Below, in pieces: positions 1 to 6,090 of a stretch of 6,707 nt of DNA. Source of the stretch: Actinomycetota bacterium (GTDB taxonomy: Bacteria; Actinomycetota; Humimicrobiia; Humimicrobiales; Humimicrobiaceae). A program made the position numbers and the translations under genes. Where the stretch lies: NCBI GenBank assembly GCA_016870675.1, contig VGAU01000099.1:1-6707 (forward strand). The letters are read 5' to 3'. Below the pieces are notes generated by a model, which saw only the letters and a list, made by a program, of their open reading frames with translations, was not told the DNA's origin and made no database searches. How positions within the stretch are numbered: the first letter of the stretch is position 1; each line of letters opens with the position of its first letter.

Positions 1-2
1 TT

Positions 3-635
3 TATAAGCATAATAAAAAATTTAATCTTATTGGCACGAAGGATAAGGATGGGATACTTATAAGGCACATCCTGGACTCTATTTCAATATTGAAATATAA
101 AAAATGTCTTTTCTATAATACAGATAATGTAGAAAAAGTACTCGATGTGGGAACAGGTGCAGGATTACCCGGGGTAATGCTTTCTATTTTTTTAAGTAAT
201 AAGTTATTTTACCTGCTGGATAAAACATTAAAGAAAATTAATTTCTTAAATCTATTGGTTAAAGAGCTAAAACTAGAAAATATCAGGGTAATTAGAGGAA
301 GAGCCGAAGAGCTGGCAAATGAAAATTTATACAGGGAAAATTTTGATATTGTTTTAGCAAGAGCTGTCGCAAGTTTTAATATTCTTAGTGAATTAATAAT
401 TCCATTTTGCAGAATAAATGGTAAAATTATATTTTATAAGAGTAAAAAAATATTTAATGAACTGGCGACCCATAGGGAAGTTATCTCAAAGTTAGGGGGA
501 AAGATAGATAATTTGTTAGAAGTCAAGGTTCCATATCTGGATGAGTACAGAGCTTTTTTAATAATCAAAAAGGCGAAAAAGTCTCCGGATATATACCCCC
601 GGAATTTCAAGAAAATAAAAACCCAACCTCTGTAA
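3..635 (+). CDS. rsmG: 16S rRNA (guanine-N7)-methyltransferase RsmG (GidB), 5' end outside window
   Basis: This is the 3' part of the SAM-dependent enzyme that makes m7G at position 527 (E. coli numbering) of 16S rRNA in the small ribosomal subunit. The frame is open from base 3, and the residues encoded before nt 90 already match the family (FNLIG, then RHILDSIS, like E. coli YNLTS and RHILDSIV). The TTG at nt 90 is therefore internal, and the true start lies left of the window. The 210 visible residues suggest roughly 25-30 are missing. Family motifs are clear: SAM-binding motif I (VLDVGTGAGLPG, around nt 138-173), an acidic D after strand 2 (LLD), the GRAEEL segment, and ARAVAS near nt 357-374. 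The basic C-terminal tail (YPRNFKKIKTQPL) resembles Gram-positive RsmG tails. A 73-nt gap separates it from parA, as in many origin-proximal rsmG-parAB clusters. I see no clear terminator or promoter in that gap. Confidence 0.95.
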   Translation, partial: YKHNKKFNLIGTKDKDGILIRHILDSISILKYKKCLFYNTDNVEKVLDVGTGAGLPGVMLSIFLSNKLFYLLDKTLKKINFLNLLVKELKLENIRVIRGRAEELANENLYRENFDIVLARAVASFNILSELIIPFCRINGKIIFYKSKKIFNELATHREVISKLGGKIDNLLEVKVPYLDEYRAFLIIKKAKKSPDIYPRNFKKIKTQPL

Positions 636-708
636 GAGAAATATCGGTTTATATATGCTAATGCGCAATAGTTTAAATGTATAAATGAGTAGTGAAGCAG
701 TTTAACAA

Positions 709-1533
709 ATGAAGTTTTTAGATATGATACTTAAAAATAAGAAAACTGATAAATTTTCCAGTAAAAAACATCTGGAAAGGATAATTGCAATTACAAACCA
801 AAAGGGAGGAGTAGGGAAAAGCACCACCGCAGTAAATGTTTCAGCTTATTTAAGCTCTTATGGTTATAGAACATTACTTATAGATCTTGACCCGCAAAGT
901 AACTCAACAAGCGGACTGGGTAAAAATCCAATGGATGTTAAGCAGTCAATTTATGATATCCTTATCCATAACAGGGAACCTGATGAGATAATATTAGATA
1001 CTTCATATAAAAACCTCAAGATTCTTCCATCTTCCATACAGCTTGCTGGAGCAGAAGTAGAATTAGTTTTAAGTTTGAAAAGAGAGTTTAGATTAAAGGA
1101 AGCAGTAAGTAAAATTGAAAAGAATTATGATTTTATTTTGATTGACTGCCCCCCGGCACTTGGGCTTTTGACCATTAATGCGCTGACAGCAGCAAAGGAG
1201 GTTATTATACCGATACAATGTGAATACTATGCTCTAGAAGGGCTTGGTCAGCTTTTAAGTACCATAAATTTGGTTAAAAAGAATCTAAATGATAAATTGA
1301 AAATAAAAGGAGCCATAATGACCATGTATGATCCAAGGATAAAGCTAGCCGGGCAGGTAATTGAGGAAGTTAGAAATTATTTTTCAGAAAAAGTATACAA
1401 AACGGTTATTCCTAGAAATGTAAGGCTCAGTGAAGCACCAAGTTATGGTAAACCTATAATGGAGTATGATCCTGATTGTAAGGGGGCAGAAGCTTACAAT
1501 AATTTTACAAAGGAAGTGATAGATAATGGCTAG
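709..1533 (+). CDS. parA: Chromosome-partitioning ATPase ParA (Soj)
   Basis: This is a Walker-type ParA ATPase that binds DNA non-specifically as an ATP dimer and is stimulated by ParB. With ParB it segregates the origin region, and in Firmicutes it also influences replication initiation. The deviant Walker A motif KGGVGKST spans residues 32-39, with signature Lys32 and catalytic Lys37. The A' motif LLIDLDPQ is at 56-63. Walker B, FILIDCPP, is at 142-149 (Asp146). The chromosomal-Soj C-terminal signature PRNVRLSEAPSYG is present near residue 216. At 274 aa it is slightly longer than usual, because about 24 basic residues precede the normal RIIAITNQKGG start of the fold. A stop codon lies in frame at 703-705, so ATG 709 is the earliest start. 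ATG 724 is possible, and neither has a strong Shine-Dalgarno. The gene overlaps parB by 8 nt, implying translational coupling. The family is certain; the exact start is less so. Confidence 0.96.
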   Translation: MKFLDMILKNKKTDKFSSKKHLERIIAITNQKGGVGKSTTAVNVSAYLSSYGYRTLLIDLDPQSNSTSGLGKNPMDVKQSIYDILIHNREPDEIILDTSYKNLKILPSSIQLAGAEVELVLSLKREFRLKEAVSKIEKNYDFILIDCPPALGLLTINALTAAKEVIIPIQCEYYALEGLGQLLSTINLVKKNLNDKLKIKGAIMTMYDPRIKLAGQVIEEVRNYFSEKVYKTVIPRNVRLSEAPSYGKPIMEYDPDCKGAEAYNNFTKEVIDNG

Positions 1534-2386
1534 AAGGGGTTTAGGCAGAGGGCTTGGCGCATTAATTCCAAGCATAGACAGGCCTTCTGAAAGTGAATCA
1601 AATGTAATTGTTGAGTTACCATTAGATAAAATTATTCCAAACAAAAATCAGCCGAGGAACAGATTTAATGAAGAGTCACTAAACGAGCTTGCAGAATCAA
1701 TAAAGGAATTTGGAGTTATTCAGCCCATAGTGGTCAGAAGACTGGATGGGGAAGAAAAGTATGAAATTGTTACTGGCGAAAGAAGGTGTAGGGCTATTAA
1801 AAAAATTGGTATTAATACTATCCCCTCTATTGTAGTTAAGGATGTTGATGATAGATCTTCACTGGAAATGGCTCTTATTGAAAATCTTCATAGAGATGAT
1901 TTAAGACCCATGGAAAAGGCTTATACATTTAAACAACTCATAGATGAATTTAAAATTACCCATGAACAGCTTTCAAAAAGGATTGGCAAAAGTAGGGTAT
2001 CAATAACCAACTCGCTAAGGCTGCTTTCTCTTCCCCCGGAAGTTCAAAAATTGATAAATGAAGAAAAAATAAGTGAGGGGCATGCCAGGTCAATACTTGC
2101 AATAGAAGGAAAAGAGGAAAGGGTAAAAATTGCAAACCTTATTGTTAAAAATGGGCTGAGTGTAAGGGATGTGGAAAGAATAGCAGGTAAGAAGAGAGAG
2201 CCTGCTGGAGACAAAGAAGCTAAAAAAGTCCTACAGTTCAGCAAACTCCCGGAAATATCACAGAGAATGTCCGAGTATCTTAGCGCTCCTGTGAAAATAA
2301 CAATGGGCAGAAAAAAAGGAAAGATCGTAATCGAATTTGGCTCCATAAGAGATTTGGAAAGAATAGTAGGTAAAATAGTTGAATAG
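1526..2386 (+). CDS. parB: Chromosome-partitioning protein ParB (Spo0J), CTP-dependent parS-binding clamp
   Basis: This is the centromere-binding partner of ParA. ParB loads at parS, slides as a CTP-gated clamp, and stimulates ParA ATPase. The N-terminus RRGLGRGLGALIPS (residues 3-16) is the basic ParA-activating peptide. The ParB/Sulfiredoxin-like CTP-binding fold follows (about 28-125), with GERRCRA at 84-90 (the catalytic GERRxR box) and ENLHRDDLRPMEKA at 119-132. The parS-reading helix-turn-helix is at about 144-170 (THEQLSKRIGKSRVSITNSL). The C-terminal segment (about 230-286) corresponds to the dimerisation domain. At 286 aa it is typical of chromosomal ParB. AAGGAAGTG at 1510-1518 lies about 8 nt before the ATG, inside the parA 3' end. 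The stop overlaps the lipA start. The box II residue usually W or L is Cys88 here, a tolerated position. No parS match (TGTTTCACGTGAAACA-like) was found in the window, so its sites must lie elsewhere. Confidence 0.97.
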   Translation: MARRGLGRGLGALIPSIDRPSESESNVIVELPLDKIIPNKNQPRNRFNEESLNELAESIKEFGVIQPIVVRRLDGEEKYEIVTGERRCRAIKKIGINTIPSIVVKDVDDRSSLEMALIENLHRDDLRPMEKAYTFKQLIDEFKITHEQLSKRIGKSRVSITNSLRLLSLPPEVQKLINEEKISEGHARSILAIEGKEERVKIANLIVKNGLSVRDVERIAGKKREPAGDKEAKKVLQFSKLPEISQRMSEYLSAPVKITMGRKKGKIVIEFGSIRDLERIVGKIVE

Positions 2387-3257
2387 AAAACCAGATTGGC
2401 TTAAGAGAAAGATCAGCCTGAATAGTTTGAATATTAATCAGGTCAGAAACCTCATTTACAGTTCACATCTAAATACTGTTTGCCAGAGCGCGAAGTGCCC
2501 AAACATTTTTGAATGTTTTGGTAAAAAAACTGCAACCTTTATGCTAATGGGAAATATCTGCACCCGGAATTGCGGTTTTTGCGGTATAAAATCCGGGAAA
2601 CCTGAAATATTAGATGAGGATGAACCTTCCAGGGTTGCAAATGCGGTAAAAGAAATGGGATTGAAATATGTAGTTATTACTTCGGTAACCAGGGATGATC
2701 TGCCCGATGGCGGGGTTTCTCATTTTGCAAAGACTGTAAGTGAAATAAACAGGCTAAATTTGGAGTTAAGAATAGAGTGCCTGATCCCTGATTTTAAAGG
2801 AAATGTTAATAATCTGGAAATCCTTCTTGCAGAGGACTTGAATGTATTGAATCACAATATGGAGACGGTTAAAAAAAATTTTAGTAAAGTTAGAAAATAT
2901 GCAGATTACGAAACTTCACTTAATATATTAAAATCAGCTAAATCATTAAAGCCAGATATTTATACAAAATCAGGGTTTATGCTGGGTTTGGGAGAGAACA
3001 GGGAAGAAATAGTGGAATTACTATCAGACTTAAAAGAGGCAGATTGTGATATTGTTACTATAGGACAATATCTCAGGCCTTCTGGGTTAAATATTCAGGT
3101 AAAGAAATATTACAGACCCGAAGAATTTGAAAGCATAAAAGAACTAGCAGAGAATTTTAATTTCAAAGCGGTGATTAGTGGAATATTTGTAAGGTCTTCT
3201 TATGGTGCGGGTATTATACTGGACGGAATTTTAAATAAAAATAAAACAAAAAATTAA
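2379..3257 (+). CDS. lipA: Lipoyl synthase LipA (radical SAM)
   Basis: LipA inserts two sulfur atoms at C6 and C8 of protein-bound octanoyl groups, completing the lipoyl cofactor of 2-oxoacid dehydrogenases or the glycine cleavage H protein. Both iron-sulfur cluster motifs are intact. The auxiliary cluster uses C35-x4-C40-x5-C46 (CQSAKCPNIFEC), and the radical SAM cluster uses C61-x3-C65-x2-C68 (CTRNCGFC). Other signatures are TSVTRDDLPDGG, LNHNMETV, TKSGFMLGLGE, TIGQYLRPS, and the C-terminal RSSY (272-275), whose serine ligates the auxiliary cluster in the family. The length of 292 aa is normal (B. subtilis about 298). The start is TTG at 2379, 8 nt inside the end of parB, with AGTAGG at 2365-2370 as a modest Shine-Dalgarno. 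Coupling to parB follows from the overlap. No lipB, lplA or lipoylated-protein gene is visible nearby, so this lipA is detached from its pathway. Confidence 0.96.
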   Translation: MNRKPDWLKRKISLNSLNINQVRNLIYSSHLNTVCQSAKCPNIFECFGKKTATFMLMGNICTRNCGFCGIKSGKPEILDEDEPSRVANAVKEMGLKYVVITSVTRDDLPDGGVSHFAKTVSEINRLNLELRIECLIPDFKGNVNNLEILLAEDLNVLNHNMETVKKNFSKVRKYADYETSLNILKSAKSLKPDIYTKSGFMLGLGENREEIVELLSDLKEADCDIVTIGQYLRPSGLNIQVKKYYRPEEFESIKELAENFNFKAVISGIFVRSSYGAGIILDGILNKNKTKN

Positions 3258-3546
3258 AGTTTTTTTCACTTTTTATTGTCTTAAGGCAGGTACCTTTATC
3301 CCATTTATAATAATGCTGCATATAGTAACGAGTCTAAATGAAACACTTTTTCAAAGCTAGTGTGTATATATTTTATAATGTTCATCTGCATACTTTCTCA
3401 TTAATTTGTTTATACCTTGATTAGATAATGTTTCTACTAAGCATTAAAAATATAAGAATTTCTCTTCCATACAGTATTTTATTAAATTTATGATTAAAAT
3501 ATTAAAAATTATTTTAATTTATTAATTATAATTTATATATAAATAT
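3258..3546. other. Non-coding AT-rich spacer downstream of lipA
   Basis: No coding region on either strand could be supported here. A T-rich stretch directly after the lipA stop can pair only by A-T with the preceding A-rich codons, so it is not a convincing intrinsic terminator, although transcription may stop around it. A short AAGG/CCTT hairpin near 3284-3298 and an ACACT/AGTGT pair near 3343-3363 are too weak to call. From 3475 to 3561 there is only one G/C base (G at 3492) in 87 bp, which would be easily melted and probably curved. This tract abuts the promoter-like structures at 3547-3625 and could act as an UP element or a silencer-binding tract. Confidence 0.6.
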
Positions 3547-3580
3547 ATAAATATTAATATTGACTTTTATTAATATTTAT
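3547..3580. repeat. Perfect 13-bp inverted repeat around a -35 box
   Basis: The arms ATAAATATTAATA (3547-3559) and TATTAATATTTAT (3568-3580) are exact reverse complements, separated by TTGACTTT. The dyad is centred on the TTGACT hexamer at 3560-3565, which is where a repressor or MerR-like activator operator would be expected. The arms are pure A/T in an A/T-rich tract, so a chance origin is more likely than for a mixed-composition palindrome, but 13 of 13 matches remain notable. It lacks GC pairs and a following T-run suited to a terminator, so an operator reading is preferred. Confidence 0.6.
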
Positions 3581-3588
3581 CTTAAACT
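3560..3588 (+). promoter_or_regulatory. Candidate sigma-A/sigma-70 promoter for the HTH-diguanylate cyclase unit
   Basis: The -35 box TTGACT (3560-3565, five of six consensus bases) is followed after 17 bp by TAAACT (3583-3588, four of six). Transcription would begin near 3595, giving a leader of about 50 nt before the TTG start at 3645. The -35 lies in the centre of a perfect inverted repeat, and the -10 overlaps the first of four 10-bp direct repeats. Both arrangements suggest protein control. In such AT-rich sequence other -10-like hexamers exist (for example TATAGT at 3610-3615), but none has a matching -35. Confidence 0.5.
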
Positions 3589-3625
3589 TTATATTACTTT
3601 ATGTCACTTTATAGTACTTTTTATT
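3586..3625 (+). repeat. Four tandem 10-bp direct repeats (ACTTTAT core), probable operator
   Basis: Four consecutive units of exactly 10 bp read ACTTTATATT, ACTTTATGTC, ACTTTATAGT and ACTTTTTATT. The first seven bases are identical in three units and differ by one base in the fourth, while the last three vary. A 10-bp period places each copy on the same face of the helix. The array starts in the candidate -10 box and ends 8 nt before the Shine-Dalgarno of the small HTH gene. The arrangement fits an autoregulatory operator bound by head-to-tail protein multimers. The repeat structure is seen directly; the operator role is inferred. Confidence 0.65.
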
Positions 3626-3644
3626 TGAATAGAAAGGTTAATAA

Positions 3645-3833
3645 TTGATAACAAATTTATACAAATCTAAAGAAGTGGCGGAAATATTAAAAGTTAAACC
3701 TGTAACCATAAGAAGATGGTGTAAATCTGGTATGCTTAAGGCAAGAAAGATTGGAAAAAGCTGGTATATACCAGAAGAGGAACTTATCTTATTTAAAAAT
3801 GAGAATAATGAGGCAGGAATAAAAATCCAGTAA
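3645..3833 (+). CDS. Small MerR/excisionase-family (BldC-like) helix-turn-helix DNA-binding protein
   Basis: This 62-aa single-domain protein has the HTH_17/excisionase-type winged helix. The HTH is at residues 6-27 (YKSKEVAEILKVKPVTIRRW), followed by a GMLKARKIGKSWYIPEEEL wing at 29-47, where Arg34, Lys35 and Trp40 are typical of the family. The short C-terminal tail has no dimerisation coiled coil or effector domain, unlike full MerR proteins, so it resembles BldC, TorI or Xis. The start is TTG at 3645: a stop lies immediately upstream in frame, AAAGG at 3633-3637 is 7 nt away, and the next ATG (codon 30) would destroy the HTH. It ends 32 nt before the diguanylate cyclase gene, suggesting co-transcription. 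No integrase is adjacent, so a transcription-regulator role is more likely than an excisionase role. It probably regulates its own promoter through the upstream repeats. Confidence 0.85.
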   Translation: MITNLYKSKEVAEILKVKPVTIRRWCKSGMLKARKIGKSWYIPEEELILFKNENNEAGIKIQ

Positions 3834-3865
3834 TTTTTATCTATAAGCTGAGAGAGGGCAGATTT

Positions 3866-5950
3866 ATGGTATGGCAAAGTAACATATATCTAAATATTTT
3901 CATTATATTTATATTGATTTCTCTGGGTACCTCTTTATATATTTTTAGATACCGCAGGAAGACTTATAATTCTTTCGGATTATTATTTTTATTTTTTTTG
4001 ATTGAATGGATGTTTGCTGAATATTTTGAATATAGTTTTACTCCTATATTTTTAAAAACCATTTTTGATAAAATTGCTTATATCGGGATTACTTCTATAC
4101 CAGTTTTGTGGTTTTTATTTACTCTTCAATTTACAAATCGGAGTAAGCATATAAATTTTAAAACTATTAGCCTTCTCTCAATTTTACCTGCTATAACCCT
4201 GATACTAGCATTTACTAATGAGTTTCATAGGTTGATTTGGAAAAGAGTTTACATAAATGAAACAGTGTCATATGAATTAATCAAAGATTATAATATATTC
4301 TTCTGGATATTTATGTTATATCTATTTTTTTTTAGCGTATTTGGTTTAGTATTGATTTCCAGGTTTTTTTTGAAAGGAAAATATTACTATCAATGGCAGG
4401 GAGTGTTATTAATATTTGTTTTCACTGTTCCATTATTATTAAGTATTTTCGGTATTTTTAAAATTAAGCCTTTTAGTTATATTATTGTAACTCCTATAAG
4501 TATTACTTTAGGTATTATATTTTCAATATTTGCACTAGATCGAATTAGAAAGAATATAATTTTACCAATAGCTATAGACAATATCATCGAGAGTATTGAA
4601 GATGGCGTATTAATATTGAGTCCTGAAAACAGGATAGTAGATTTAAACCCTGCAGCAGAGAAAATGTTTAATACTACTGTTAAAGATATAACGGGAAAAA
4701 ATGCATCTGAATTATTACCAAATGCAAATATTGATGAAATTCTAAATAAAATTCATTTAATAAGTAGAAAAGAGATTCAAATAAAGAGGAAAAGAACAAC
4801 TTATTATTATGATCTTTCTATTTCAGATATTATAGATATTAACAATAGCCTAATTGGTAAAGTTATTGTAGCCAGGAATATTACAGATAGAGTAAGATCA
4901 GAAGAGGAGATAAAATATCTGGGTTTTCATGATAATTTGACCGGTCTTTATAATAGAGCTTACTTTGAAGAGGAAATAAAAAGATTAGATACCCCAAACC
5001 AGCTTCCCATAAGCATAGTAATTGGAGATGTTAATGGAATAAAAATGATAAATGATGTCTTTGGTCATAAAGTAGGAGACTCGCTACTCTGTACTTTTGC
5101 TAAAATTTTTAAAGATTATCTTGGAAAGGAGAATATTATTACCAGATGGGGTGGAGATGAATTTGCTATTATTCTTCCTGGAACATCTAAAAAGGATGCT
5201 GAAGTGATTATAGATAGAATAAGAAAAGCTATTAAAAACTATCCAAATAAAAAGGTACCTTTAAGTATGGCACTCGGTTCAGCCACTAAAGGGAATCTCG
5301 ATGTAAATGTCCAGGAAGTGATTATAGAAGCTGAAGATAATATGTATAGGAGAAAGCTACTTGAAAAAAGGAGTGTTTCAAGCTCCATAATATCCTCTCT
5401 GGAAAGGACTATTTTCGAAAAAAGTCATGAGACAGAGGAACATACTGAGCGTTTAAATAAATTTGCGCAAAAGTTAGGTAAAACCTTTGGACTACCAGAG
5501 AATATGCTTAATGATTTAGCTCTTCTTTCTTCACTACATGATATCGGGAAAATAGCAATTCCAGAAGAAATCCTATTAAAGGAGAGTAAATTAACAGACA
5601 ATGAATGGGCAATTATAAAGAGACATTCTGCAATTGGCTATAATATAGCCAAGTCTTCTACACAAATTGCTCATCTGGCGGATGTTATTCTTCACCATCA
5701 TGAGTGGTGGGATGGAACCGGCTATCCACAGGGATTAAAAGGAGAGCAAATTCCAATTATTTCTAGAATCATATCCATTGTGGATGCTTACGATGTTATG
5801 AGAAATGGCAGACCTTATAAGAGAAAAATGAGTAAGGATAAAGCTATTGCAGAATTAAGAAGGTTTAGCGGACAGCAATTTGATCCAGAATTAGTTGAAA
5901 TTTTTATTGGTAAAGTTTTGATTGATGAAAAAGTGGCGGTTAGATTATAA
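3866..5950 (+). CDS. Membrane 7TM-PAS-GGDEF-HD-GYP bifunctional cyclic di-GMP enzyme
   Basis: This is a predicted inner-membrane sensor that may both synthesise and hydrolyse cyclic di-GMP. Residues about 7-224 hold seven hydrophobic segments (near 7-27, 37-54, 70-89, 101-117, 142-168, 177-198, 205-224), resembling the histidine-kinase N-terminal 7TM module. A PAS domain follows (about 236-345, IEDGVLILSPENRIVDLNP). The GGDEF domain (about 350-500) has HDNLTGLYNR, the metal Asp388 in GDVNG, NDVFGHKVGD, and an intact GGDEF at 429-433. The usual RxxD product-inhibition site is replaced by GKEN at 420-423. The HD-GYP domain (about 515-685) is complete: His526, H558-D559 in HDIGK, His587, HHEWWDGTGYPQGLKG (611-626, GYP 619-621) and DAYD at 640-643. 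ATG 3866 has a strong GAGAGGG Shine-Dalgarno at 3852-3858. Both active sites look competent, and which activity dominates cannot be read from sequence. The PAS ligand is unknown. Confidence 0.94.
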   Translation: MVWQSNIYLNIFIIFILISLGTSLYIFRYRRKTYNSFGLLFLFFLIEWMFAEYFEYSFTPIFLKTIFDKIAYIGITSIPVLWFLFTLQFTNRSKHINFKTISLLSILPAITLILAFTNEFHRLIWKRVYINETVSYELIKDYNIFFWIFMLYLFFFSVFGLVLISRFFLKGKYYYQWQGVLLIFVFTVPLLLSIFGIFKIKPFSYIIVTPISITLGIIFSIFALDRIRKNIILPIAIDNIIESIEDGVLILSPENRIVDLNPAAEKMFNTTVKDITGKNASELLPNANIDEILNKIHLISRKEIQIKRKRTTYYYDLSISDIIDINNSLIGKVIVARNITDRVRSEEEIKYLGFHDNLTGLYNRAYFEEEIKRLDTPNQLPISIVIGDVNGIKMINDVFGHKVGDSLLCTFAKIFKDYLGKENIITRWGGDEFAIILPGTSKKDAEVIIDRIRKAIKNYPNKKVPLSMALGSATKGNLDVNVQEVIIEAEDNMYRRKLLEKRSVSSSIISSLERTIFEKSHETEEHTERLNKFAQKLGKTFGLPENMLNDLALLSSLHDIGKIAIPEEILLKESKLTDNEWAIIKRHSAIGYNIAKSSTQIAHLADVILHHHEWWDGTGYPQGLKGEQIPIISRIISIVDAYDVMRNGRPYKRKMSKDKAIAELRRFSGQQFDPELVEIFIGKVLIDEKVAVRL

Positions 5951-5998
5951 CTAAATTAGTGTAAAATGATAATTCTTAAAGAAGAAAGTGTTATTCTG

Positions 5999-6007
5999 TG
6001 GTATAAT
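5999..6007 (+). promoter_or_regulatory. Extended -10 promoter candidate ahead of tnpB
   Basis: TGGTATAAT matches the extended -10 consensus TGnTATAAT perfectly, so a good -35 box would not be required, and none is visible at 16-18 bp. Transcription would start near 6014 and include the hairpin at 6029-6047 in a leader of about 77 nt before tnpB. If the element's left end lies just after this site, tnpB would use a promoter in flanking DNA. Confidence 0.4.
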
Positions 6008-6028
6008 TTAACTTAAAAGCCGAGAAGT

Positions 6029-6047
6029 CCCCTTGCTATAGCTGGGG
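6029..6047 (+). repeat. Hairpin (CCCC/GGGG) at the left end of the TnpB element
   Basis: CCCC (6029-6032) pairs with GGGG (6044-6047), and GC (6035-6036) pairs with GC (6041-6042) around a TATA loop, with a small TT/T internal loop. It is the strongest GC hairpin in the intergenic DNA. IS200/IS605 ends carry imperfect subterminal hairpins of this sort, recognised as single-stranded DNA by TnpA. No T-run follows, so it is not an intrinsic terminator for the upstream gene. Confidence 0.5.
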
Positions 6048-6090
6048 AATGAAAGGTGTAGAATATTAAAAAAATATGTAGAAAGTCAAA

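Noticed and set aside
90..92. TTG at 90 as the start of rsmG
   Set aside because: The frame is open from base 3, and the upstream residues (FNLIG, RHILDSIS) are conserved RsmG sequence, so the TTG is internal.
1384..1644. Reverse-strand open frame of 86 codons
   Set aside because: It lies entirely across the parA/parB junction, both of which are certain genes, and shows no recognisable domain.
2044..2346. Reverse-strand open frame of 100 codons
   Set aside because: It is antisense to the parB coding region and has no domain signature; it is a shadow of AT-rich codon use.
3240..3285. Intrinsic terminator after lipA
   Set aside because: The A-rich and T-rich stretches could pair only by A-T, and no GC stem precedes the T-run.
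3258..3644. Possible oriC or DnaA-box cluster in the AT-rich spacer near parAB
   Set aside because: Only isolated near-matches occur (for example TGTGTATAT near 3361). There is no cluster of TTATNCACA boxes, and dnaA or dnaN is not present.
636..3644. parS site near parAB
   Set aside because: No CACGTG-centred TGTTTCACGTGAAACA-like palindrome was found; only half-like GAAACA strings occur (near 3340 and 4258).
3645..3833. Phage excisionase role for the small HTH protein
   Set aside because: No integrase, attachment site or phage gene is adjacent. The co-directional cyclic di-GMP enzyme and the upstream repeats favour a regulator.
3638..3877. Reverse-strand open frame of 79 codons
   Set aside because: It is antisense to the small HTH gene, which has clear family motifs and a proper ribosome binding site.
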